A DNA stretch of 14,147 bases, from NCBI GenBank assembly GCA_035496575.1, contig DATJEN010000097.1:1-14147 (forward strand), read 5' to 3'. The translations under genes and the position numbers were made by a program. Shown here piece after piece: positions 5,893-12,833 of this stretch. Every line of letters begins with the position of its first letter. The first letter of the stretch is position 1. The notes under the pieces are model-generated. The model ran no database searches, was not told the DNA's origin, and saw only the letters and a program-made list of their open reading frames with translations. The stretch comes from PALSA-1355 sp035496575. Its GTDB lineage: Bacteria > Planctomycetota > Planctomycetia > Pirellulales > PALSA-1355.

Positions 5893-5952
5893 GCTTTGTC
5901 GACTCCTGGAAACGAACGCCGCCGCTGTCCGAGCACCGGCCGAAGAGCCCTC

Positions 5953-5958
5953 ATTATA
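5953..5958 (-). promoter_or_regulatory. Consensus -10 box (TATAAT) between adk and map
   Basis: The minus strand reads GGCGCGTATAATGAGGG, a perfect sigma-70 -10 hexamer in a GC-rich 77-base gap, about 60 bases ahead of the map GTG. No good -35 is seen at 16-18 bases upstream (only TGCCCC or GCCCCG), and there is no TG extension. A start here would make a leader of roughly 50-55 bases for map. Confidence 0.35.
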
Positions 5959-5969
5959 CGCGCCCCAAG

Positions 5970-6530
5970 CTAGGCCGGGGCAGCCCCAATCGCGGCCGCC
6001 ACACGCTCAAAGACGTCGGCGGGAGCGCCAGCCCCGTTAATCGGCACCAGCAGCCCCCGTTGCCGGTAATAGTCTGACAGCGGCGCCGTTTGCCGCAGGT
6101 ATTCTTCCAGCCGTTTTTCGATGACTGCCGGCCGATCATCCGCGCGGCCGCGACCCATCATGCGCTTGACCAGCTCTGCCGGGTCGGCGTGCAACTCCAC
6201 CACGATCGATAGCGGCGTTCCGCAGCGATCGAGCATCTCGTCGAGCGCCTGGGCCTGTACGATCGTGCGGGGAAACCCGTCCAGCAGATACCCGCGCTGG
6301 CAATCGGCGGCCGCCAAGCGCTGTTCGACGAGCCTTAGCATGACGTCGTCCGGTACCAGATTGCCCTCGGACATGTATCGGTCCGCCAGCAATCCGACTT
6401 CAGAGCGCTCTTCGCGTGCTTTGCGAAGCATGGCCCCGGTCGAGAGGTGCGGGATGCCAAATCGCTCGGTCAGCTGCGCCGCCTGCGTTCCCTTGCCGAC
6501 CCCGGGCGGGCCTAGAAAAACGATCCGCAT
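5970..6530 (-). CDS. adk: Adenylate kinase, short-LID form
   Basis: This enzyme interconverts ATP plus AMP and two ADP, balancing adenine nucleotides in the cytoplasm. The 186 residues show the P-loop GPPGVGKGT (7-15), the AMP-binding segment STGAMLR (30-36), DGFPRT (84-89) and the arginine-bearing LID GRGRADDRP (126-134). The LID is short and lacks the four-cysteine zinc knuckle, so the protein is shorter than the 210-220-residue long form. I chose the ATG at 6528-6530 because it gives the conserved MRIVFLGPPG start with GGGGGA about 8 bases upstream. An in-frame GTG at 6554 would add eight residues. It is 41 bases after the secY stop. Confidence 0.96.
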   Translation of the reverse strand: MRIVFLGPPGVGKGTQAAQLTERFGIPHLSTGAMLRKAREERSEVGLLADRYMSEGNLVPDDVMLRLVEQRLAAADCQRGYLLDGFPRTIVQAQALDEMLDRCGTPLSIVVELHADPAELVKRMMGRGRADDRPAVIEKRLEEYLRQTAPLSDYYRQRGLLVPINGAGAPADVFERVAAAIGAAPA

Positions 6531-6571
6531 GTTCTTCGTCCCCCGGGTACGCACGCGGCAACGGTGCGCCC

Positions 6572-7921
6572 TTAGCTCTTTTCCAGCAGGCCGGGATAGT
6601 TTCGCATGACCAGGTGGCTATCGATCTTCTGAACGAGGTCGAACGCGACGCTCACGGCGATCAGCAGGCCCGTTCCGCCGAAGAAGCTGGCCGTCTGATA
6701 ATCGATGCCGATCACGCCGGCGATGACGGTGGGCGATATCGCGACGAGGGCCAAGAACCCTGCCCCCACGTACGTGATGCGCACCATCACTTTTTCCAAG
6801 TAATCGGCCGTCCGCTTACCGGGCCGGTAGCCGGGGATGAACGTGCCATAGCTCTTTAGGTTCTCGGCCATGTCCTTGGGATTGAAGGTGATGGCAGTCC
6901 AGAAATAGCAGAAGAAGTAGATCAGCACCACGTACAGCACGTTGTAAACGAACGAAGTGCCGCGAATGAACATGTCATGCATCGGGGTCCAAATGCTGTT
7001 GGGATAGGCCCGATCCAAGCTGCTGAACAACAGCGATGGGAACATGAGCAAGCTGCTGGCGAAGATGATCGGCATCACGCCGGCTTGATTGACGCGTAGC
7101 GGCAGATACTGCTTCATGCCGCCATAAACGCGGCGGCCGCGCACGTGCTTGGCGCTTTGCGTGGGAATGCGGCGCTGCCCCAGCGTGATAAACACCACGC
7201 CGGCCACGACGGCCACGAACAGCACCACCAGCAGCAGCAGCACCTCGAGCCCCAGCTTGCCCGATCCGGTGCCCAGCTCGAGGCTGGACATGTTGGCCAG
7301 GTTGTAAAGCGCGCCGGGCATGCTGGCCAGAATTCCCGACATGATGATGAGGCTGATGCCGTTGCCGATGCCGAACTCGTCGATTTGCTCGCCGAGCCAC
7401 ATCAAGAAGATGGTGCCGGCCGTCATGGTGATCACGGTGACGAGCTGCCAGCCGAAGGTCATGGTGTCGCCGGAGAGAAACGCGTCCTTGACCAGGTCGT
7501 TTTTGACCATGAAGCCCAAGTAGGCCCAGCTTTGGCCGATGCACAAGAAAACGGTGGCATAGCGCGTATATTCGTTGATTTTCTTGCGGCCGCTTTCGCC
7601 CTCTTTCTGCAGTCGCTCGAGCGGGCCCCACACGCTGCCCAGTAACTGAAAAATAATCGAGGCCGAAATGTAGGGCATGATGCCCAGGCCGAAGATGGTG
7701 ATCTGATTGAGCTGGGCGGCGCTAAAAACGGCGACCTGCTGGAACAACTGCCCCACGCCCTGATTGGAGGACTGGCCGAAGAAGACCTCCATCTTTGCCT
7801 GGTCCACAACCGGCAGCGGAATCTGCCAGCCCACGCGATAGACGGCCAACAGGCCCAGCGTGAAGAGAATCTTCTTGCGCAGCTCGGGAATCGTGAAGAC
7901 GACGCGAATTTTTTCCCACAT
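6572..7921 (-). CDS. secY: Preprotein translocase subunit SecY
   Basis: SecY forms the membrane channel of the Sec translocon, with SecE and SecG and the SecA motor. The 449 residues fit the family and show about ten hydrophobic segments. Signature stretches are ITIFGLGIMPYISASIIFQLL (74-94), GIGNGISLIIMSGI (184-197), the cytoplasmic loop with QRRIPTQSAKHVRGRR (249-264), PLRVNQAGVMPIIFASSLL (274-292) and the C-terminal FIPGYRPGKRTADYL (361-375). The ATG at 7919-7921 gives MWEKIRVVFTIPELR, the usual amphipathic start, with AAGGA about 11 bases upstream. It follows rplO after a 153-base spacer with short hairpins and precedes adk. Confidence 0.97.
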   Translation of the reverse strand: MWEKIRVVFTIPELRKKILFTLGLLAVYRVGWQIPLPVVDQAKMEVFFGQSSNQGVGQLFQQVAVFSAAQLNQITIFGLGIMPYISASIIFQLLGSVWGPLERLQKEGESGRKKINEYTRYATVFLCIGQSWAYLGFMVKNDLVKDAFLSGDTMTFGWQLVTVITMTAGTIFLMWLGEQIDEFGIGNGISLIIMSGILASMPGALYNLANMSSLELGTGSGKLGLEVLLLLVVLFVAVVAGVVFITLGQRRIPTQSAKHVRGRRVYGGMKQYLPLRVNQAGVMPIIFASSLLMFPSLLFSSLDRAYPNSIWTPMHDMFIRGTSFVYNVLYVVLIYFFCYFWTAITFNPKDMAENLKSYGTFIPGYRPGKRTADYLEKVMVRITYVGAGFLALVAISPTVIAGVIGIDYQTASFFGGTGLLIAVSVAFDLVQKIDSHLVMRNYPGLLEKS

Positions 7922-7936
7922 AGCTCAATCCGTCCT

Positions 7937-7975
7937 TTCCGCTTCGCGGAGGTTGCGAGGCCCGATCGCGGGCTT
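7937..7975 (-). promoter_or_regulatory. Two short hairpins just upstream of secY
   Basis: In the 153-base rplO-secY spacer, GCCCG-CGAT-CGGGC (7962-7975) and TCCGC-GAA-GCGGA (7937-7949) each form a 5-bp stem with a small loop. The second directly abuts the AAGGA of secY. They could shape translation of secY relative to the ribosomal genes. The stems are short and the inference is weak; nothing else is recognisable in this spacer. Confidence 0.2.
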
Positions 7976-8074
7976 GGCAGCTCGATCCGCGTTCCGCCCT
8001 CAATGGCGTGAGCGATGGTGTTGGTTGGTCGTGGATTACCTGCTGAGCTAACGCGGCGCTACGGCGAAGCCGAG

Positions 8075-8575
8075 TTACTTCGTGGCCGCCGCGCCGTTTT
8101 TGCGCTGTCCTTTGACGATTGGCTTTTTGCCTGGCAGCACGATGGCCTGTCCGCCGGCTTGTTCGATTTTGGCCTTGGCGGATTCGCTGAAGCGGTGCGC
8201 CGAGATCTTGAGCTTTTTGGTCAACTCGCCATTGCCCAATATCTTGAGCTCGTCAAAGCGGCCGCGCGCCAGGTGCTTTTCACGCAAGCTGTCGATGGTG
8301 ACTTCCTGCCCGGATTCGTAGGCATCGTTGAGGGCGCCCAGGTTGATGGCGAACACCTCCTTGGCCCACGCGTTATTGAAACCGCGCTTGGGAATGCGGC
8401 GGATGAGCGGCGAGGCGCCACCTTCGAAGATCGCCGGCGCCGTCCAGCCGGCAAGAGCGCCTTGGCCCTTGTGACCGCGGCCGCTCGTTTTTCCGTGTCC
8501 GCTTCCGGGACCGCGGCCCACGCGCTTGCGCTTCTTGTGCTTGTGAATCCCGCGATTGACGTCGCTTAAGTTCAT
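8075..8575 (-). CDS. rplO: 50S ribosomal protein L15
   Basis: L15 is a late 50S assembly protein that threads a Gly- and Arg-rich arm into 23S rRNA. The 166 residues begin MNLSDVNRGIHKHKKRKRVG and continue with the extended arm RGPGSGHGKTSGRGHKGQ. The folded domain includes GGASPLIRRIPKRGFNN and, near the end, LTKKLKISAHRFSESAKAKI. It is a little longer than the usual 145-150 because of a C-terminal basic tail (VKGQRKNGAAATK). Its ATG (8573-8575) overlaps the rpsE TGA by 4 bases, indicating translational coupling. There is no rpmD (L30) gene in between. Confidence 0.97.
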   Translation of the reverse strand: MNLSDVNRGIHKHKKRKRVGRGPGSGHGKTSGRGHKGQGALAGWTAPAIFEGGASPLIRRIPKRGFNNAWAKEVFAINLGALNDAYESGQEVTIDSLREKHLARGRFDELKILGNGELTKKLKISAHRFSESAKAKIEQAGGQAIVLPGKKPIVKGQRKNGAAATK

Positions 8576-9057
8576 GCCAGGGTCACTCCCCGCAGCCGCT
8601 CGATGTCTTGGCGGGTGCGCAGTTGGTCGAGGGCGTCCATCGCCGCTTTGACCAGGTTGGTTGGATTATTCGAGCCAAAGCTCTTGGTCAAAATATTGTG
8701 AATGCCGGCCGCTTCGCAAACCGCGCGCACGGCACTGCCGGCGATGACACCGGTGCCCGGCGAGGCGGGCACGAGGACCACGCGCGCCGCGCCGTAGCGG
8801 CCTTCGACCTTGTGCGGAATAGTGCCGGCCTCGAGCGAGATTTCGATCATGCTCCGCGAGCCGTCTTTGACGGCCTTTTCGACGCTGGGCGGAACTTCGT
8901 TGGCCTTGCCATAGCCCCAGCCGACTTTGCCGCGGCCGTTGCCGACCACGACCATGGCGGCAAAGCTGAACCGCCGGCCGCCTTTCACGACCGCGGCGCA
9001 CCGCTTGATCTTGATCACTTTGTCGACCAGTTCACCCCGGTTGGATTCAGCGGCCAC
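8572..9057 (-). CDS. rpsE: 30S ribosomal protein S5
   Basis: S5 helps decoding accuracy and mRNA unwinding at the 30S entry site. The 161 residues include the double-stranded-RNA-binding-like N-terminal domain (VIKIKRCAAVVKGGRRFSFA, then VVVGNGRGKVGWGYGKANEV) and the C-terminal domain (PASPGTGVIAGSAVRAVCEA, then KSFGSNNPTNLVKA). The start is GTG (9055-9057), with GAGGAG 7 bases upstream. It lies 56 bases after rplR, and its stop overlaps the rplO start (ATGA). Confidence 0.97.
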   Translation of the reverse strand: MAAESNRGELVDKVIKIKRCAAVVKGGRRFSFAAMVVVGNGRGKVGWGYGKANEVPPSVEKAVKDGSRSMIEISLEAGTIPHKVEGRYGAARVVLVPASPGTGVIAGSAVRAVCEAAGIHNILTKSFGSNNPTNLVKAAMDALDQLRTRQDIERLRGVTLA

Positions 9058-9113
9058 AAACGAGCTCCTCGCAACAGTGCCGCAATCGCGGCGGAATTCT
9101 GAAAACTAAGATC

Positions 9114-9482
9114 CTAGAAACTCAATCCGGCCTCGCGCGCCGCATCGGCCAGGGCTGCAACGCGCCCGTGGTACTGACAAGCGCCGCGATCGAACGCGAC
9201 CTGCTTCACGCCCGCGGCCATGGCCCGCTGGGCGATCGCTTTGCCGACAGCTTGCGCGGCGGTTCGATTTCCGCCATAAGGCAGCGATCCCAACACTTCC
9301 TTATCGGCCGTGCTGGCGGCCGCCAACGTGCGTCCGCTGCCGTCGTCGATTACCTGGGCATACATGTGTTTGTGGCTGCGAAACACGCACAGCCGCGGCC
9401 GAGTCTCGCTTCCGCGCACGCGTTTGCGAACGCGAAATTGCCTGCGCTGCCGCTGTCTTTCAATCGCTTTTTCGTGATTCAC
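9114..9482 (-). CDS. rplR: 50S ribosomal protein L18
   Basis: L18 binds 5S rRNA and, with L5, ties it to the 50S central protuberance. Recognisable blocks are QRRQFRVRKRVRGSETRPRL with CVFRSHKHMYAQVIDD, then GNRTAAQAVGKAIAQRA and the C-terminal FDRGACQYHGRVAALADAAR. I prefer the GTG at 9480-9482, giving MNHEKAIERQ and 122 residues, the common bacterial length, with AGG 8-10 bases upstream. A TTG at 9498-9500 would add six residues (MLQVEA) but has no clear ribosome binding site. It follows rplF by about 57 bases and precedes rpsE. Confidence 0.93.
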   Translation of the reverse strand: MNHEKAIERQRQRRQFRVRKRVRGSETRPRLCVFRSHKHMYAQVIDDGSGRTLAAASTADKEVLGSLPYGGNRTAAQAVGKAIAQRAMAAGVKQVAFDRGACQYHGRVAALADAAREAGLSF

Positions 9483-9539
9483 GGCTTCTACCTGTAACAA
9501 TCTTGGCTGCGGACTCGCTCGAACGGCGAGAGCAGCGGC

Positions 9540-10085
9540 TTACTTCGTCATGGCCTTGCCGGCCTTGCGGCGCACGGCTTCGCCTTCGTAGCGAACGCCT
9601 TTACCTTTATACGGCTCTGGCTTGCGGACGGCACGCACTTCGGCGGCGAACTGTCCGACTTGTTGTTTATCGGTCCCCTTCACCACGATGTGCGTCTGGT
9701 CGGGGCAGGTTACGTTCAGCCCAGCGGGGATGGGCATTTGGATTTCGTTGGCGTAGCCGACGCGCATCTGCAGCACGCCCTTTTGCACCGCGGCCAGGTA
9801 ACCAACGCCCACGATTTCCAGGCGTTTCTCGTAGCCCTTGGTGACGCCCACCACCATATTCTGGATGACGGCCCGGCTGAGCCCGTGCAACGCGCGCGCC
9901 AGGCGCGTGTCGCCGGAGCGGGCCACGATGACTTGTTTCTTGGCCTCGTCAAAGGTGGCCGAGATTTCCGGCCGCAGCGCCCAAGCGAGCTTGCCCAGCG
10001 GACCTTCGACGGCAATCTGGTTGTCCGCCGTGCTGATCTTCACGCCGGCGGGAACCGCGACGGGTTGTTTACCGATTCGAGACAT
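9540..10085 (-). CDS. rplF: 50S ribosomal protein L6
   Basis: L6 sits near the factor-binding centre of the 50S subunit and has two similar alpha/beta domains. The 181 residues start MSRIGKQPVAVPAGV, with VEGPLGKL and LHGLSRAVIQNMVVGVTKGY in the first domain. The second carries VGVGYLAAVQKGVLQMRVGY and the C-terminal KPEPYKGKGVRYEGE motif followed by RKAGK. The ATG is at 10083-10085 with AGG 6-7 bases upstream. It lies 28 bases after rpsH. Confidence 0.97.
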   Translation of the reverse strand: MSRIGKQPVAVPAGVKISTADNQIAVEGPLGKLAWALRPEISATFDEAKKQVIVARSGDTRLARALHGLSRAVIQNMVVGVTKGYEKRLEIVGVGYLAAVQKGVLQMRVGYANEIQMPIPAGLNVTCPDQTHIVVKGTDKQQVGQFAAEVRAVRKPEPYKGKGVRYEGEAVRRKAGKAMTK

Positions 10086-10113
10086 AACTGCCTGACACTT
10101 TCACGCTATCGGG

Positions 10114-10509
10114 TTACCACAGTTCGCACAGCACTTCGCCGCCCAGGTTGCGTTGTCGGGCTTCGCGGTCGCTGATCACGCCGCGGCTGGTACTGATGAT
10201 CGAGATGCCCAAGCCATTGAGGACCGGACGCAAACCATCGGCGCGGCGATACACGCGGCACCCCGGCTTGCTGACGCGCTTGATGTGGCGAATGACGCGT
10301 TCGCCATTCGGGCCATATTTCAGCTCGATGCGCAGCTCGGCGACGGGCTGGCCGTCGACTTCTTCGAAGCCCCAGATATAGCCTTCGCGCTTGAGCACCT
10401 CGGCCAGTCCGCGCTTCACCTTCGAGAGCGGCATGGTCACGTTGGGTCGCTCGACGCGCACCGCGTTGCGGATGCGGGTCAACATATCGGCGATGGGATC
10501 GGTCATCAT
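10114..10509 (-). CDS. rpsH: 30S ribosomal protein S8
   Basis: S8 is a primary 16S rRNA binder of the 30S body; in E. coli it also represses the spc operon by binding mRNA. The 131 residues match the family: TDPIADMLTRIRNAVR at the start, then LKYGPNGERVIRHIKRVSKP, and the C-terminal GLGISIISTSRGVISDREAR followed by GGEVLCELW. Two consecutive ATG codons (10507-10509 and 10504-10506) are possible starts, differing by one residue. AGGGA lies about 12 bases upstream. It is 18 bases after rpsN. Confidence 0.97.
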   Translation of the reverse strand: MMTDPIADMLTRIRNAVRVERPNVTMPLSKVKRGLAEVLKREGYIWGFEEVDGQPVAELRIELKYGPNGERVIRHIKRVSKPGCRVYRRADGLRPVLNGLGISIISTSRGVISDREARQRNLGGEVLCELW

Positions 10510-10527
10510 GTTGGTTGTAGGTCCCTT

Positions 10528-10713
10528 TTACCAGCTCGCCTTTTTGACACCAGGAATCAGCCCTTCGTCCGCCAACTCGCGGAAACAAATCCGGCAAATG
10601 CCGAACTTGCGATACACGGCTCGCGGCCGCCCGCACAATTTGCAGCGCCGCACGAGGCGCGTGCTGAACTTGGGCGGCTGAATTGCCTTGGCAATCTTGG
10701 ATTTACTTGCCAT
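10528..10713 (-). CDS. rpsN: 30S ribosomal protein S14, type Z (zinc-binding)
   Basis: This 61-residue S14 belongs to the short zinc-binding form, with C24, C27, C40 and C43 (RRCKLCGRPR and FGICRICFREL) and the C-terminal GLIPGVKKASW. S14 acts in assembly of the 30S head. The ATG at 10711-10713 gives MASKSKIAK and has AGGA about 9 bases upstream. A longer frame extending to 10833 overlaps rplE and is not conserved. It lies 55 bases after rplE and 18 before rpsH. Confidence 0.96.
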   Translation of the reverse strand: MASKSKIAKAIQPPKFSTRLVRRCKLCGRPRAVYRKFGICRICFRELADEGLIPGVKKASW

Positions 10714-10768
10714 ACACGTTTCCTGTCTGAAATCGATCGTTTTAGTGGTGGCGCGAAGCGCCTGCGGC

Positions 10769-11404
10769 TCAGGCGGCGGGCACCTTGCCACCCTTTTCTT
10801 TTTCCTTTTCCTCAACCTTGAACGGCATGCCAAAGGCGCGCAACAGCTCGCGCGACTCGTCGTTGCTGCCGCCTGAAATCACGACGGTGATATTCATGCC
10901 CTGGGGCCGCAAGAACTTGTCGGGGTTGAGCTCCGGGAACACCAACTGCTCCGACAGTCCCAGGCTGTAGTTGCCGTGTCCGTCGAACGCATCGGGGCTG
11001 AGCCCGCGGAAGTCGCGGACGCGCGGCAAGGCCAGCGAGATCAAGCGGTCCAGAAACTCATACATCCGCACGCCGCGCAGAGTCACCTTGCAGCCAATCG
11101 GCATGTCCTCGCGCAGGCGAAAATTGGCGATCGCCACGCGGCTCTTGGTGACCAGCGGCTTTTGCCCGCTGATTTGAGCGAGCGCGGCGCTCGCGTCTTC
11201 GATATGCTTCTTCTCAGTGATGGCGCTTCCCACCCCCATATTCAGCACGATCTTTTGCAAGCGCGGCAGAGCGTGCGGGTTGGTGCGGCCAAATTGCTTG
11301 GCCAGCGCCGGGCGGATTTCCTTCTCATAGCGCTCCAGCAGGCGCGGCGTGGGCGCTTTCACCTGCGCTTGCGGGGCTTCGGCTTGTTTCGTTTTCTTGG
11401 CCAT
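10769..11404 (-). CDS. rplE: 50S ribosomal protein L5
   Basis: L5 binds 5S rRNA and contacts S13 in an intersubunit bridge. The 211 residues contain PRLQKIVLNMGVGSA, SGQKPLVTKSRVAIANFRLR, LPRVRDFRGLSPDAFDGHGN and the C-terminal ITVVISGGSNDESRELLRAF. The family norm is about 179-187. The extra length is an Ala/Pro/Lys-rich leader (MAKKTKQAEAPQAQVKAPT) and a charged tail (EEKEKEKGGKVPAA), both likely flexible. The ATG at 11402-11404 has no clear ribosome binding site. The 63-base spacer from rplX holds three near-copies of a 10-base repeat. Confidence 0.96.
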   Translation of the reverse strand: MAKKTKQAEAPQAQVKAPTPRLLERYEKEIRPALAKQFGRTNPHALPRLQKIVLNMGVGSAITEKKHIEDASAALAQISGQKPLVTKSRVAIANFRLREDMPIGCKVTLRGVRMYEFLDRLISLALPRVRDFRGLSPDAFDGHGNYSLGLSEQLVFPELNPDKFLRPQGMNITVVISGGSNDESRELLRAFGMPFKVEEKEKEKGGKVPAA

Positions 11405-11428
11405 GGTCGCGGGTCAACTATCTACGAT

Positions 11429-11469
11429 TGTGCGATTTGCGGATGCCTGTTCGATTTTTTGTTCGATTT
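11429..11469. repeat. Three near-copies of a 10-base repeat between rplX and rplE
   Basis: On the minus strand AAATCGAACA occurs at 11460-11469 and 11448-11457, and AAATCGCACA at 11429-11438. The first copy includes two bases of the rplX stop codon. The spacing (12 and 19 bases) is not a full helical-turn pattern. These may be leftovers of local slippage; no function is assigned. Confidence 0.4.
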
Positions 11470-11821
11470 ACTTGCTGGCGCGTGCCCCGCGCGGTGGCGC
11501 GAGCACTCGGATAGCCGCCTGACAGCGTTTGCAGCGCAGCTCCTTCGTGCCGTCTGGGCGAAAGCGGGCCCCGGTCCGCGTCGGCTTGCCGCAGTTGGAG
11601 CACACGAGCATTACGTTCGAAATGGAAATTGGCATTTCCTTCGAGAGCCGGCCGCCCTGCAGGTTTTTTTGGCTGCGGCGGATGTGGCGGTAAGCCCGAT
11701 TGATACCTTCGACCACGAGCTTGCCTTCGTCGCGCAAGACCTTGAGGACCTTGCGGCGCTGGCCCACCTCGTCGGCTTCGCCGGTGATCACTTCCACGAT
11801 GTCGTCGACGCGAATATGCAT
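11468..11821 (-). CDS. rplX: 50S ribosomal protein L24 with zinc-ribbon motif
   Basis: L24 starts assembly of the 50S subunit and lies near the exit tunnel. The 117 residues have the KOW-type N-terminal domain (MHIRVDDIVEVITGEADEVG, then RKVLKVLRDEGKLVVEGIN) and the SQKNLQGGRLSKEMPISISN segment. A C-terminal ribbon follows with C74, C77, C97 and C100 (LVCSNCGKPTRTG and LRCKRCQ), which should bind zinc. The ATG (11819-11821) shares one base with the rplN TAA (TAATG), and GAGGTGG (11826-11832) inside the end of rplN serves as ribosome binding site, so the two genes are probably coupled. Confidence 0.97.
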   Translation of the reverse strand: MHIRVDDIVEVITGEADEVGQRRKVLKVLRDEGKLVVEGINRAYRHIRRSQKNLQGGRLSKEMPISISNVMLVCSNCGKPTRTGARFRPDGTKELRCKRCQAAIRVLAPPRGARASK

Positions 11822-12189
11822 TACACCACCTCGCTGGCGAGGCTCACGATTTTCATGAAGTTGCGGTCACGCAGCTCGCGGGCGACCGCGCCAAAGATGC
11901 GCGTGCCGCGCGGGTTTTTGTCGTTATCGATGATCACGATGGCGTTGTTGTCGAATCGCACGTAGCTGCCGTCGCTGCGGCGGGTGGGCTTGCGGCAGCG
12001 GACGATCACGCCGCGCACCACGCTCTTTTTCTTGATGTCGCTGCCCGGGATCACGGATTTGACGCTGCACACGATGATGTCGCCCAGGCCGGCCGTGCGG
12101 CGATGCGTGCCGCCCAAGACCTTGATGCACATGACTTCCTTGGCGCCTGTGTTGTCGGCGACGTTCAATCGGGTTTGCATCTGGATCAT
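11821..12189 (-). CDS. rplN: 50S ribosomal protein L14
   Basis: L14 lies at the 30S interface of the large subunit and forms intersubunit bridges. The 122 residues are of exact family length, with MIQMQTRLNVADNTGAKEVM, CIKVLGGTHRRTAGLGDIIV, the RGVIVRCRKPTRRSDGSYVR block and NPRGTRIFGAVARELRDRNF. The ATG at 12187-12189 has AGGTG five bases upstream. A 6-bp hairpin (12209-12223) lies in the 80-base spacer from rpsQ. Confidence 0.97.
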   Translation of the reverse strand: MIQMQTRLNVADNTGAKEVMCIKVLGGTHRRTAGLGDIIVCSVKSVIPGSDIKKKSVVRGVIVRCRKPTRRSDGSYVRFDNNAIVIIDNDKNPRGTRIFGAVARELRDRNFMKIVSLASEVV

Positions 12190-12208
12190 GATTACACCTG
12201 GCTCGCGT

Positions 12209-12223
12209 GCCGCTTAGAGCGGC
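12209..12223 (-). promoter_or_regulatory. Short hairpin in the rpsQ-rplN spacer
   Basis: GCCGCT-TAG-AGCGGC is a perfect 6-bp stem with a 3-base loop, 20 bases upstream of the rplN start. It could modulate rplN translation or protect processed mRNA. On the plus strand it is followed by TTTGTCT and looks terminator-like, but no plus-strand gene lies upstream of it. Confidence 0.2.
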
Positions 12224-12269
12224 TTTGTCTGTGGGGGTGATCGAAGGCGTGTGGCGGACGGACAAAAAC

Positions 12270-12569
12270 TTACTCAGTCTCTTGCTCCTCACGCGCCGCG
12301 GCTCTCATGGCCGCGATGTCGACCAGTTGGCTCTTCGTGATCACTCGCACCAGCTCCCAGCGTTTTGTTTTCGAACGGGGGCGCGACTCGCGAATCTCGA
12401 CCGTGTCGCCCAATTGCGCTTCGTTCTGTTCGTCGTGCACGTGGCACACCGTCTTGCGACGCAGAATCTTGCCGTATTTCGCATGGCGCACCAGGCGCGG
12501 AATCTCGACGCGCCGCGTCTTGGCCATGCGGTCGCTCGTCACGACGCCGATTGAAAGCTTCTTGGGCAT
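12270..12569 (-). CDS. rpsQ: 30S ribosomal protein S17
   Basis: S17 is an early-binding OB-fold protein of the 30S body. The 99 residues include the start MPKKLSIGVVTSDRMAKTRR, RLVRHAKYGKILRRKTVCHV followed by HDEQNEAQLGDTVEIRESRP, and SKTKRWELVRVI. It is slightly longer than the usual 84-90 owing to an acidic, Ala-rich tail (AMRAAAREEQETE). The ATG (12567-12569) has only a weak upstream purine stretch. It follows rpmC by 29 bases. Confidence 0.96.
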   Translation of the reverse strand: MPKKLSIGVVTSDRMAKTRRVEIPRLVRHAKYGKILRRKTVCHVHDEQNEAQLGDTVEIRESRPRSKTKRWELVRVITKSQLVDIAAMRAAAREEQETE

Positions 12570-12598
12570 GGGACTTACTTGGTTTGTGATGCGGTTGA

Positions 12599-12805
12599 CT
12601 ATTTCTTGGCGGCCTTGTTGGCGCGCTCGGTTTGGATGGTTTTGACGCGCGCGATCAAGCGCCGCTGTTTGCGCAGCTCGCTGGGAGCGTTGAGCCGTTC
12701 AGTCTGCGCCTGGATGCGCATGCGGAACAGGTTTTCGGCGGCCTCCTTGAGCGTGAGGCCCAGTTGCTCGTCACTCATCTCACGCAAGTCGCTGGCTATG
12801 GTCAT
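12599..12805 (-). CDS. rpmC: 50S ribosomal protein L29
   Basis: L29 is a small helical-hairpin protein beside the exit tunnel that forms part of the docking site for nascent-chain factors. The 68 residues read DLREMSDEQLGLTLKEAAEN, FRMRIQAQTERLNAPSELRK, then RRLIARVKTIQTER and a basic Ala/Lys end, the standard L29 pattern. The ATG at 12803-12805 has AAGGA about 9 bases upstream; an internal ATG (MSDEQ) is a less likely start. It lies 28 bases after rplP. Confidence 0.95.
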   Translation of the reverse strand: MTIASDLREMSDEQLGLTLKEAAENLFRMRIQAQTERLNAPSELRKQRRLIARVKTIQTERANKAAKK

Positions 12806-12833
12806 GGTTGGTTATCCTTCTTGCGCTCGGCGC

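Noticed and set aside
8031..8060. Minus-strand GTTAGCTCAGCAGGTAA resembles a tRNA D-arm in the rplO-secY spacer
   Set aside because: No acceptor stem, anticodon arm or T-arm with GTTCGA can be placed at the right distances; this is a short chance match.
9078..9091. GCCGC-AATC-GCGGC inverted repeat in the rplR-rpsE spacer
   Set aside because: A 5-bp stem in GC-rich DNA is expected by chance, and it is not followed by a U-run or placed on a ribosome binding site.
10976..11965. 329-codon plus-strand open frame opposite rplE, rplX and rplN
   Set aside because: It is antisense to three conserved genes and crosses their spacers; no domain is recognisable.
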